Positions 47,375 to 59,110 of a stretch of 64,000 bases of DNA are shown here, piece after piece. The notes under the pieces were generated by a model. It saw only the letters and a list, made by a program, of their open reading frames with translations. It searched no databases and was not told where the DNA came from. The stretch lies in the NCBI RefSeq assembly GCF_004210375.1, contig NC_134825.1, positions 64,719,558 to 64,783,557 of the forward strand, given 5' to 3'. Made by a program: the position numbers and the translations under genes. The stretch comes from Tachypleus tridentatus. Taxonomy: Eukaryota > Arthropoda > Merostomata > Xiphosura > Limulidae. How positions within the stretch are numbered: the first letter of the stretch is position 1; each line of letters starts with the position of its first letter.

Positions 47375-48674
47375 TTGAAGGATAGCAGAAGTAATAAATA
47401 TACATTGAATAACAATATTGCAGAAGCAAGCCTTTGTTGTAAGTAAACATCAATAGTAACATAGGGTTGTAAAAGCTATTGTAACAACAACAGCGTCGGC
47501 AAACAGTACAGCACATATAATAATTTCACTAGTTGATCAATTCATATGTGACACGTCAAAAGCTTTAGGAAGAGCAATATAAGATTTGAGTTTGTTACCT
47601 GCCACATAGATAAAGGACGTTTGTTCCTTACAGACCGAAAACTCTTATACTGATAGAAGTATGCAATCTGTGGTTCTTGTATGAGCGATTAAATATTGAA
47701 TAGGGTATGACGCTCCTTCTAGTCAACAAAGAACAGTGTTTGTTAAATTATAATGTAGCTTGTGATCGTCAGAAATCTGAGACAGGAAGTACTTCACACT
47801 TTCTGTAATTAAACGACTAAAGGCCGTCCGAATGTTTTTGCTCTTGCAAACATATAAGACTGTTTCTACTAGCCCCGTCAGAAAAATGGAGAAAATAAAC
47901 ACGTCAGGGAATGTTTAATTAGGTAGTTGTAGGTTCTTCTTTTCAGATAATAGCTCTGGATATGTGATATGAGTATTTTAATGGGCTAGTAATTATGTTA
48001 ACTACTGGTTAACACTTTAGTGAATAACATTATTCAGAATATGTGAGAAATTCTTAAGAACCAAGGAGCCAATTTTCGCATTTATTTTTCAGGAAGTTGT
48101 GTTTGACGTTTGATGTAGTGACATTTTCATTATATCACTGAAAGATAAAATGTGTGAAAGGAAGATTATTCGATCTATCAAGTTTGTAAAATTTTGTTTC
48201 CCATACAAATTGATTGGTATCGATACCTACTACAAGACATGATGGTATATAGGGCAATAGAACAAATGTCAACTGATTGTTTGCTTAGCTTGTTGATGTT
48301 TGGTTGCGAAACAGAACTTTAACTTAGTGTGATGTGTGGCTCAACTCTCACTAGAAATTCATTACAGTTTCCCATAGCACATGGAATGGTTAGGATCTAC
48401 ATTATATGATGCTTATAAATTTGTATAGCAACACTAGATAAAGCCATCACACAACGAAAAAGAATTTATGACTAGGAAAGGAAGGAATTAATAATTCGAA
48501 TGTGACAACTGATTATGACTTTGGTACGTGCCAGAGTAACCAGAAGCAGATTGTTTCTGGCTATATTGCTTTTATATTCTAATAATTCAATTAATTTCAT
48601 AATACTACAAACTATAGTGGTTAATTGGTGTACAAAACTATCTTAAACAAAAAGTAAAGATAAAAAATTTATAC

Positions 48675-48744
48675 CTATCAGGTGGATTAAGAAAACTGAG
48701 GAAAATGAGCAGACTGTCTATCTTAAGCCAATTCTTATTTTGAA
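48675..48744 (-). other. Candidate orphan exon (unknown gene)
   Basis: On the minus strand, CTGTAG precedes 70 bases with an open frame reading QNKNWLKIDSLLIFLSFLN, then PPD, followed by GTATAA as donor. It ends with two bases of a codon, which matches the start phase of the candidate exon at 41093-41150. The intervening 7.5 kb would be one intron containing the Tc1-like and Penelope-like elements. The polypyrimidine tract is poor and no homology is recognised. Confidence 0.22.
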
Positions 48745-49164
48745 CTACAGCTTAATTACTCCAAATATCTGATATGACATCATCACCACTTTTGTTATCA
48801 TTGTGGTTGGAGCTAAGAATAATCCAACAGTTAGAATGGTCAACTGATTGAAGAAAAAAGAACTGGCATGACCTGCTACCTGAACTATTGACCAGAGTGC
48901 ACGGCAGGTTGTCTGCAGTATATTATATGATAGCCACTTGATTAAAGTAAACTTTGGACAATAACCGATGAACGGTTATGCTTCTACACTGTCAAGCAAT
49001 ATTTATTAATGAGATGCTTCATAATGCCTTATGACAATTGCTCAATATGTCTAGAAAGTTCAATTCGCATTTCTAGTGGTGTAAATCATATGACACTAGT
49101 TAGTTAGAACGTCTAAGATAACTGACGTTATTAGGTATTACGCTTAAAACTATCACTTGATATT

Positions 49165-49372
49165 TGTTTTTTAATTTCGCGCAAAGCTACACGAGGGCTA
49201 TCCGCGTTAGCCGTCCCTAATTTAGCAGTGGAAGACTGGAAGGAAGGCAGCTTGTTACCACTACCCACAGCCAACTTTTGGGTTACTCTTTTAGCAACAA
49301 ATAGTGAGATTGAATGTACATTATAAATCTTCTATGGCTGAAAAGGCAAGCTTGTTTGGCGTCACGGGGACA
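49165..49372 (-). mobile_element. SINE family A copy, diverged, head truncated
   Basis: A minus-strand copy: TTTCGCGCAAAGCTACACG, TAGCCGTCCCTAATTTAGC and GGCGTCACGGGGACATTTG. It ends before the tRNA-like head. Confidence 0.8.
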
Positions 49373-49431
49373 TTTGATGCTTATGAAAATATTGCAATAA
49401 ATCCTAACGCATCTCTAAATTACAACATTTT

Positions 49432-49686
49432 GGTTTGTTTGTTTGTTTTAATTTTTTACTGCGATGTTACACAAGAGTTATCTGCACATAGCAAACCCTA
49501 ATTTTAAATGATACACTAGAGAGAGGGCACTAACACTTGGACTTCTCTTGTTTGATTGAGTAATGAGATTTAAATATTACTTCTACAACTATGCTCTCAC
49601 AGAGTGTATATTAATGGCAATTGCTCCTGAACCAAGAATTCTTGAACTCACAGTCTAGGCATGTTAACTGTTAGGCTAGGCCTAGC
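49432..49686 (-). mobile_element. SINE family A copy, very old
   Basis: Weak but collinear matches: GTTTGTTTGTTTTAATTTTT, GATGTTACACAAGAGTTATC, AGCAAACCCTAATTTTAAAT and GTTAGGCTAGGCCTAG near the head. Confidence 0.55.
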
Positions 49687-49936
49687 CTGAGCTATAAGAA
49701 CTTAGAATCCTTGCTTTTGGAGCAATTGGGCGAAACTGTATATTGAGCATAGACATTTATAGAATAAGATTCCAGATAATGTTAGTGTGTGTGCAAATGT
49801 ACTTCCATGTTTAATTTACATACAAGTTAAATATTTTTGGTTTTAAACAACCCACATATGACAGCAAGATCGTAGTGATGACAAACGGTTGTACCCTTTA
49901 CCAAAGCTCAAGTTACCTGAGCTGTGACAAATTATA

Positions 49937-50710
49937 CCGTGTTTACTCGCTTATAAGGCGGGGATTTTTCCTCGAGATTTCGGGCTCAAATTGGGGGGGC
50001 CCGTCTTATAGGCGAGGTCTACAGACATAGAAAATAAATTTAGTTCACTCAGAACTGTGCAGATATTTCAGACAGTGAAAATATGGAAGTGAGCTATCTT
50101 GTTATTATTAGATCTGTGATTGTGGAGAACACGGAGGAATGTGACCTCTACGATGATGGATTGTCCGAGGAGCAGTTTTATGAACTGTTTGAAGATAGCG
50201 ACAACGAATAATTTGAAGGCTTTTGAATTTCATAACTTGCATACTGATTTGCTGTGTTCTATTAAAGTGCAGTTTGCGTAAACTCTTTTAATACTTTGAA
50301 GAAATGTGGTTTAAAAGTTAGCATAAACGTACTTTGATACTGAAATATGTTGTGATAAGTTTTGTGCGTTAGATTGTTCTTTGTTATGTGTTTTAAATAT
50401 GAATATTTATCATACAGTAAATAAAATAGTTGATGAAATTCCATTAAACGCTTGAACACCGAGTTTGGATTTATTCATTTATTTTCACTTTTCTATCTCT
50501 TCTATTTTTCTCCTTCTTATCTGAAATCGAAATATCGTATACGAAACCCAAAATTAGGTTTCTATTAATTTCCATTTTTTTCACTTTTCTCTCGTTACCT
50601 GCTTTCCTTCCTTCGTCTTATAAACGAGTCTAAACAGAATATCGACAATCTCTCAGGTGAAGTTGGGACCCGTCTTATAAGCGAATCGTCTTATAAACGA
50701 ATAAAAACGG
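49937..50710 (+). mobile_element. Pogo-like MITE retaining the transposase C-terminus
   Basis: Inverted ends CCGTGTTTACTCGCTTATAA and, complemented from 50710, CCGTTTTTATTCGTTTATAA, flanked by TA (49935-49936, 50711-50712). Inside, the frame near 50120-50225 reads as an acidic tail (EECDLYDDGLSEEQFYELFE, then DSDNE, a stop and FEGF), like the C-termini of pogo/CENP-B-type transposases. The DNA-binding and catalytic parts are absent, so it is an internally deleted derivative of about 770 bases. Confidence 0.7.
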
Positions 50711-53700
50711 TAGTGAAAGGACCTTTCTTTCAGTGAATTTGACATATTTTTTTCTGTAACAACAGTACAGGTTTTATCATCTGGTTTTACTGCTAATTAT
50801 TGTGCGTATAAGCAATAGCTAGAATTTTGGGCAGCAGGAATGTTAATCCAAGTTGGATGAATTTCTGCGAAAGAGTACAGGTTCTGTTGATGGCTGCCTG
50901 AAATGACATGCATTTCTGTATGTTATGTATGGCGCAGGTATCAGAACACAAGTTCACAGAAGCCATGGTTACTCTGCATGTATCATCAGACAAAGTTGTT
51001 GCACAATACTGGTATATATAATAGCTTTATATACTTGCATACTTTATATACATGTGGTTTGGTACTGGTCACGTATTACTGTTTTGATATAAATTTGTTA
51101 AGGTGTGTTGCACTATGTACGCGGAAAAAAGATTCGTAAAGCACAATGGTTACGCAGTAAAACAAAGCTGGTGAAAATATCGAGATACTAATGATAATTT
51201 TCAATTGTCATTATTAGCTTATACCACATCAAAAGGAGCTATGGTGTTATCTTGATACATTCAGTGTTGTAGGTAACAGAATGTGTTTGGATTTAGGACT
51301 GAAATGTTCATAAACTCATGTACTTTTCAATAATAATATGAGAGTAATCTATTTCTTTACTCTACATTGAGATAAATATGACGATACTCAATGTTTTTAT
51401 TAATAAGTAAAATTCACTATTTTTGAGAGGTGTCATATCAAGAGAAGCGTAACATAACAATGTTTTCATTGGTTTGACTTAAAATTATCAGTTGTTTGAT
51501 TTGGAATATACCTAAAGCTTAGAATTTTACAAAATGTTTTATCAGCGCTTACTTTCTGTACATCTTTCAGTTTGAACACACTTCAGTGTGCACTGGATCG
51601 TATAACTTGAAGGATTTAATAGTACCCGAACTATTAGTAACTTACGGTCAAGAGACAGTAGCTAGTTCTTGTAAAGTGCCAGTCAGATTTGTGTTTCCAA
51701 AATAAGAATACCACTTTAACAGTTTTAAATCCATTTTACATTAGCCTAAAGCTTTTAATAACAACTAAACAAAAGTTGAAGGCTTATAATGTAAAATGTA
51801 CACCCCAGTGTGCATGTTTAAAAGCATAAATAAGCTGATAAAGGTGAAATATAATTTACCACGGTCTAATATATGTACATGTAAACCATAAAACTTTGGT
51901 TACATATGTTTAAAACACGCGTAAATATATAGATGAACAATAAAACCAGTATTTTTTACACATATGAGACTTACTGTGATGAATGGTAAAAAAAGGATTT
52001 GCTATACACATCTATAGGATTTATTATACAAAATAATAAACTAGGATTTTATGTATTAATGAGCGGGATTTGCTTTTAAAATATAAACACTCTCTTTCAC
52101 ACATTTATAAAACGTCCACTTTAAAAATGCAAAAAATCACATATTGTATAACTAAAAGGTATTAGGGTATGCCACAATGAATCATGCACGAAGTTTTTGT
52201 ATACGTGTTTAATACTATAAGTAAAAATACACTTTTCTTGAATATTTTTTTTCAAAATGTAGCCTGTACAAATTTACAAAATTTACTTTGTATAAAGCGT
52301 AAAATATTTGTTCTTTCCTTTTGCTAGTATACTTTAATTTAAATATAGTGTATTTATACACCTATACCTGTATAAATTGCTTTATGGATTTTATATATTT
52401 TAGTGTTTAGTATTCTATTCTTACATATTCTATATTCATTATTTTTAAACAGTTTTATATTTATATTTGTATTCCATTATTAAAGGGCTTCGCTTTTCCT
52501 TTCTGCTTGAGTGATGTATTGGAAGGTTTGCTTAATTGATTCTTTGATACAGTGCCATAGATAAAAAGCATGTTTTGAGTGTGTAGTTTATTATTATTAA
52601 TGTTATTGAAATTACGACTAAAGATAGGGACTAATAAAAACACTGAAGATAAAGAGATGAAGATATGTGGAATTTCAAATATTTAAGGCCTTTATTTATC
52701 TTTCAGGTTTAGAAAGTTAAGATTTCTTTGTTACTAAATTTTCAAAATTTTTTGCCCTTAATCCTGTTGACACTTGTGTCCATGTATACACTTTACAACA
52801 TGCAAAACATGGTATATGATTTTATTTGTAAACCACAAAGCTTCGATTATAGATGTTTAAAACCTTTGTATATACATATGAACAATGACATCAAAACATG
52901 AACTGACTTGATAGTGTTCCTATTCTAGTTCTACATTGCCCAGGATGGATTCTTTCGATATTTCTGTCATAGCAGGTCTGATATAGTTTGAAAGATCTTT
53001 AATGGTAAACCTAAAACAGTCATTTAGTCTGTAAACGTGTAGGTATGTCAGAGGCTCTTCATTATTTCTTCTAATTGAAGTGGTCTAATGATAGAGGATA
53101 TTGTACTCTGTGAGAACTAGTCATTTTTGAGACTGAATATGATGTTTAATGTTCTAGTTTTGATATTGCAAAAAAAAGACTGTTCTATGACCGGTTATAA
53201 GTTAACTAAAATTTTTTTATTTAGAAAAATATATTTCTCTGATAAAATTTTCTTATATATTTTCAGTTGCCTTTAGGCTCTATGTACATGTTTTGATTTG
53301 TCCCATACATGTTTCTCGAGATAACTTTATATTGAACAATTGTGTAGATTATTAACAGTCTTAAAGTATTAATTCCCATAGATCTAAATGTTTTAGTACG
53401 ATGTTATTCAACATGATAAATAATGTTTGCTGGCATATCCTTGGAGAAAAATACAGTCAGTACGTAAATATCATAAAGTGAAGTATACTTTGACAGCAGA
53501 TTGTCATGTCACATGTTATGCAAGTCAGGCTTACTGTTACAGGGTAGATTATTAACGTTTAACTCTTGTGTTTTGCACATTTTTAATTGAAAATTCTTAG
53601 TCTCCTTAGTTGGTTAAAAATACTAAAAGTTAACTGAAACAATACATTAATTAAAAACAAACAACAATTGCCTGAATAAAATCTTATAGCAAAATCCTTT

Positions 53701-53827
53701 ATAATTAAAAAGACAATGGTTTGTAAATATATGTATGCTTAAGGACATTTAATTCTTATTAAGTAATTTTTAAATATGTTATACGTATTCTAGTGACGTA
53801 TGTAAAAGCAATTAACATGATTGTGTT

Positions 53828-53930
53828 TGTTTGTTTGGAGTAATACTATCTGCTGTTTCCACCACGGGGACTCAAACTCAGGATTTTAGAGTTAGAAAAC
53901 AGTATACTTTCCACTGTCCCATAAGGAGAT
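53828..53930 (-). mobile_element. SINE family B/C copy, degenerate
   Basis: TTTGTTTGTTTGGAGTAATA at the tail, CCACCACGGGGACTCAAACT as box B, and TACTTTCCACTGTCCC at the head. Confidence 0.5.
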
Positions 53931-54454
53931 ATATTTGTGTCATGTACACCTGCGTCGTCTGCAGTAGATATGACAAGTATGGTGTGTGGAATACAATTAT
54001 TATGTATTCTTCTAATTTTTCGAAAATCCCTAAAGGACTAGATTGAGAATGTAATGGTTAAAAATATAATTGGTTTCACTACAAGTGTAACTATATTTAC
54101 GTTTAGCTAAAATGTTTTTAAATATACAGGAACATTTATGAAATGAACATATAGACATAAACTTTCTACTTACATTTGAAAACAGCAAAATTATTTCAAA
54201 ATAGTTGACCCCCACTCCTATAATATTTTAGGAAAGTTCACTTAAAATTTTCGTTGATAGTACATATTTTGGGATTTTCAAGAAGACTAAAAAAAATGAA
54301 ACATTACAAGAGCGTTTTAAAGTGCTCCATATGTTTTGTCTATATGTTAGATCATATTAATTTCCCTTTAAGGCGGTTCTTAACATTTCTTTAAGTGTTC
54401 TATAACTATGTTAGTAACTTGACAATATTTTCCCATTTTTTTCATATACATTTA

Positions 54455-54495
54455 TCTCACTCTTCTCGTGGAATGTCTCACTCTTCTCGTGGAAC
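54455..54495. repeat. 21-bp tandem duplication
   Basis: TCTCACTCTTCTCGTGGAA occurs twice, two bases apart. Confidence 0.8.
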
Positions 54496-56503
54496 ACCCA
54501 CCAAGCCTCCAAATACTCTTTTAGTAACATATTTGTTTTCCAATTCACAAACATCATTCAATTTTAGCATAAAATTTAATCTGGAAGAGTTTTTTACTGT
54601 GCTATCATCAGAAACAAGAAAAAAACAATTCTGAAAGCATTTTACCAGAAAGTACAAAATATGTGAATATCATGCAAAGATGTCATAAATATACCTGATT
54701 CATAACTAAGAGATTGCCTAATAAAACTACGCTCATGTTTATTGCCACGAAATCTATTATTATATCTTTCAGCATATTGCACATAGTAAAAAATTCATGT
54801 TTTTTTTTATAGAATCTAATTTAGTTATTATATTAAAAGCAGAGTTTTAATGACGTTCCTATATGAGACTAGACGATATCTTTTTCTATATATGCAAATA
54901 TATATTTCCATATAAATGTGACAATACACTCTATCTCCATCTAACTACTTCGTAGAGCATAAATGAATCTTTCCCAAAACTGATATGGAGGTTCATTAGT
55001 TTCATACAGAGATTCATATAAACGTTCAGTTTTGCAAGTGTGTATGAAAATTATTAATTTCACAAACAATTATGTTACAGATTTCAATAATACATGAATT
55101 CATGTATCTTTTCCATAGGAAATGAATAAAAAAAATAAGGATTTTGAAATAATTTACAGCTGACGAGTTCTACCCAGTTAAATACAACAAGTACTACAGC
55201 GACAACATAGTTTTGATAATGACATCGGGCACAAACTGTATTTCGATATTTTCCTGTCTTCACGTGTGTACATATGTTGACCTTGACAGAATATATGATA
55301 TAGCGTTTTGAGAAGTGAACATAAATCAGTTCATGATGCCATGCGCACAAAAGTATATTCTTCGATAATTACATAACTAAGAAGGTACAACATCGACAAA
55401 CGACTTGTTATTTATCATGGAAATTTCCAGCTAAGCGTCTTTTCTTTTCATCTTTGATTCTGACGATATCTGATTTTTATACTCTAGAAAATTATCTTAA
55501 TTATGTAAAACAAAGAGCCATGAAAGATAAAACTATAATAACCATCACTGCCTCATTTAGGTAATAAATTTACTAATAAATATTAAAATATATATATAAT
55601 TTGTTAATTAATAACGAATTGTGATTATTTTATGTAGAACACAATGACTACAAAAGAAAAGCTCTTTCAATGACATAAGCACATACACACACAAACACAC
55701 CTCTAGAGCAGTGACATGAGCAAATGACCATTATTTGATGCGAGATATATTCTATAAGTATTGTTTTAGTCTCAAAAAGCGTAATATTAAGTAAATCGTT
55801 TGAGAAGCAGGTTTGTTGTGAAATCAGTAAGTTAGTAATTAATTACAAAAATAATAAATGTTGCACATTATTTTGAAAATTTTAAAAATTCATACATAAG
55901 TAATTATTTTACTCAATACTGAAAGTATAAACGTTAAGATAATTATCTCTAAAATATTTTAAAGTTGATAGGCAAATAATAAGCGAGATGCAAGAAATTG
56001 TGTTTCTGTGTGTATACAAAAATAAACCTGGCGCTGGAAGAATTTCTATTGTAGTAAAAAACTAAAATAGTTATTTTATTTAGTTATTTAAGGCCTCAAA
56101 TAAAATTACGTTTTGAATTCGAACTTCTGTTACCGTTATCTAACATAAATGTAAATATGCCAAAAGGTTTTATGGTTTAATAGACAAAAATGATAAATAG
56201 TTCAAGTATGCCTGTAAATTCCTAAGATAAACGTTTTGTCTCAAACTACCATAGGAACTCTAAACATTTCGAGACATCTGACATCTGTCGGGATCTAACA
56301 ATAACTTTTAAAAAGAGTATTATAAATACAGTTTATAGTATGATTAACAATGTGCCTTAGAAAATGCTCACAATTAAAATAAAAGAACCAACTTATCATT
56401 TTATTTAACTATTAGTAACTAAGAAAAGTATCAAATGTAACTGAGATCACAATTAGGAACACAGATAATCCATTCATGAAAGAGGTAGTTAATGTCTATT
56501 AAT

Positions 56504-56765
56504 GGCCTGGCATGGCCAGGTAAGTTAAGGCGTTCGACTGGTAATCCGAGGGTTGCGGGTTCCAATCCCCGTCGTACCAAACTTGCTCGCCCTTTCAGCC
56601 GTGGGGGCGTTATAATGTTACGGTCAATCTCACTATTCGTTGGTAAAAGAGTAGCCCAAGAATTGGCGGTGGGTGGTGTTGACTGGCTGCCTTCCCTCTA
56701 GTCTTACATTGCTAAATTAGGAACGGCTAGCACAGATAGCTCTGGAGTAGCTTTGTGTGAAATTC
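56504..56765 (+). mobile_element. SINE family A copy, full length
   Basis: Head GGCCTGGCATGGCCAGGTAA; tail GAAATTCAAATTCAATTC. It sits at the left edge of the second Tc1-like copy. Confidence 0.92.
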
Positions 56766-56785
56766 AAATTCAATTCAATTCAATT

Positions 56786-57665
56786 TTTATGAGGCTAATT
56801 CTTCCATACCATTACAAAATGTAAATTACAATGCTATAGTAATGCTTCACTGATCCTGTTGACAACTGAATAAGCCAGGTTGAAAATACTTATCATTGTA
56901 TAGAATTCCTATATACCTGTACTAAGAGCATGTCATAAGGCTTCTGCTTGAATGAATATACTGATCAAATTTAGAGTCTGAAATAAGTGTCATGGTACCC
57001 CATGCGATGTCCTAATTATGTTTAAAAAGTTAGCATATAGTACCAGTATATTCTAGAAGAAATCTGGTTAAGAGCAATCCACAAATAAATCTTTATAAAA
57101 ACAGTGTTTAAAACTATATATTAAAATTTGTAACCATGCCACGCTCAAAAGCATAGGGAATTGTCAGTAGAGCTGAGAGTTCGCATAAAAGCTTTATGTG
57201 ATGCTGGTTCGACTCTCAGATAAATTGATAGAGACTTGAAATGCTCCCAAAATACTGTAAAGTACACCATAAATTGTGAAACTGAGGCAAGTAAATTTGA
57301 AAATTAAAAAGGAAGAAGCAGAACACCTAAACTCAATTATATCAATGCTAATTATCTTCGCTTATGTAGTCTTTGGAACAGAAAGAAGACTGCTGCTGAT
57401 CTCAAACACAAGATAAACAACCATGTACCAAGTGACAGAAGACTGTTCACATCTACAGTATCAAAAATACTAATTGAGAATAGAATATTTGGACATGTAG
57501 CAGTTGAAAACTTTACTTCGATATCCCAACATTGTCAAGAGACGAAAATTTGTTAAAAAGTATAAAAACTGAACTATTGATAATTGTAAAAAGGATATTA
57601 TGGATGGATGAGGCCAAATTTGAAATATTTGTTTCAAAGCGTAGGCTGTACATCTAGTGGAAGAT
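56786..57665 (+). mobile_element. Tc1-like transposon, copy 2, decayed
   Basis: Collinear with copy 1 from GAGGCTAATTCTTCCATACC on, but without the 250-bp insert. HTH remains (RVRIKALCDAGSTLR) and DDE-domain remains (NIVKRRKFVKKYKN) are in order with many stops. Both ends are lost: to the SINE on the left and to the LTR fossil on the right. Confidence 0.7.
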
Positions 57666-57689
57666 AAGTGAAAAATACTCATCAGCATT

Positions 57690-59110
57690 GGCAGCTGATA
57701 GTATGCACGCCTCTTCTATCAGTTCTGGTGTAAACTGGTTTCTTCTGTCACTCAATACTTCTTTTGGAAATTTTTTGTAGGATTTCACTTTCTTGTGACT
57801 GGTGTAATCTTTACTTAGCGGGATGTTGTGATTTGTTGAAACAGGTTAATGACACTCACGTGCTCCAATCATTAGGCACTGTTGACCCATTTGCTAACTT
57901 GAGTTCACCATTAGTAATGTGTTATTTAGTAAGGGTGATAGCACTTCCTTTTCGTGGTGAATCTGATGAGTTTTCTTGATTCCATTCCTTCTGGCAGAAA
58001 TATTTATGGTGATAGTCACACTTCTCTTGTTTCTTGCCAGCACAACTTTGTAAATAGTTCCAGCTGCTTTACACTAAGATTTCTGCTGTTGCTTATAAAT
58101 GATAGATTTTACTCACTTAAAATGCCCCATTTTATAACAAGTATAGCATATCTTCTTCCTTTCGCGACATCCTGCTTCTGGTCAGCCACCTTTAGTTTCG
58201 TCTTTAATTGGTTATTCTTGGACTTACTAGTTACTCCCTCTATGGGCTTCCATATACTGTTCTGTCACCTTGATCATCTCTTCAACGTTTATGGTGCACT
58301 CTCTTTTAGGAACAATAACATGTCAGTGGAGTGTGTGACCATGAGCTATTCATGTATTAGTAGATTGACCAGTCCTTTAAACCTGTTGTCAAATATGGCC
58401 ATGCGAAATATTCTCATAGACGTGCCATGAACTGAAATGTCGTTTTCCAGTGTAAGGATTGAATCCTCTGAACTTCTAACAAAAATCCCTCTCAGTAAGT
58501 TCTTGACATTTCAGGAAGGCCACTTTTAACTTGTCATAGTTGGCATCTACTGACATCATGCCCATATACATTTGTAAGCCTTTTTTTCTTCGAGAAGCGG
58601 GATGAAACAAACTGTCCAATCGCCTTTGTCCCAGTTCTACTTTAAACAAATCCTTCGTATCTTTCCATGAAAGCATCCACGTTCTCTTTCTGTTATCAAA
58701 TTTGGGCAGCTTGGGTTGGCTGGTCATAATTCCATTGTCATTCGTGGGTTCTTCATGTTTTTGTTGGATGAGCTTGGCGATATCAGTTTATGATCTTATT
58801 TCTGTGTATTTCCAATTTCTCTTTTACATTTTCTTTTTTTTCAAGTTATATTGTTGTTATTCTCTGTTCTTCTCTTCTCTCTCTAGGTCTTGTTGTTTAA
58901 CAAACTCTCATAGATTGCCCTCTTTGAGCTTAAATCGCTTTATAAACTTATCAAAATTAATCAAAATAGTGTATAGCATGGCTGTAATCTGTACAACATT
59001 TTTTCCACCACTACAGCCGTGTATATATAGGACAACTTTGTCCACTATTGTTTACGTCTACCATCATTTACCACTGTAGAAACTTGGCTGGCTCACTTCT
59101 GCCAGGTTTC
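57690..59110 (-). mobile_element. Ty3/gypsy-like LTR retrotransposon fossil, gag-protease region (broken)
   Basis: A fossil on the minus strand. A gag segment at 58727-58476 has LPKFDNRKRTW and DANYDKLKVAFLKC (core of gypsy-type gag), a zinc-knuckle remnant (CYTCYKMGHFK) lies near 58115, and a protease-like region between them. Near 59110 a TGGCAGAAGTGAG motif may be the primer-binding region. It is broken by several interruptions and looks old. No LTR pair, reverse transcriptase or integrase is recognised. Confidence 0.6.

Larger units (their letters stand above)
45781..49164. other. No supported gene apart from a candidate exon
   Basis: AT-rich with (TA)n near 46040-46070 and three SINEs (46164, 46703 and 47104). 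Contains the weak candidate exon at 48675-48744. Confidence 0.4.
50713..56503. other. Gene-poor AT-rich region
   Basis: 5.8 kb without a recognisable gene. Holds a degenerate SINE (53828), a small tandem duplication (54455) and simple AT-rich runs. Confidence 0.5.

Noticed and set aside
51640-51720. Possible exon on the minus strand ending at a GTAAGT
   Set aside because: Two frames are open at once and neither is in phase with the candidate exon at 48675; treated as chance.
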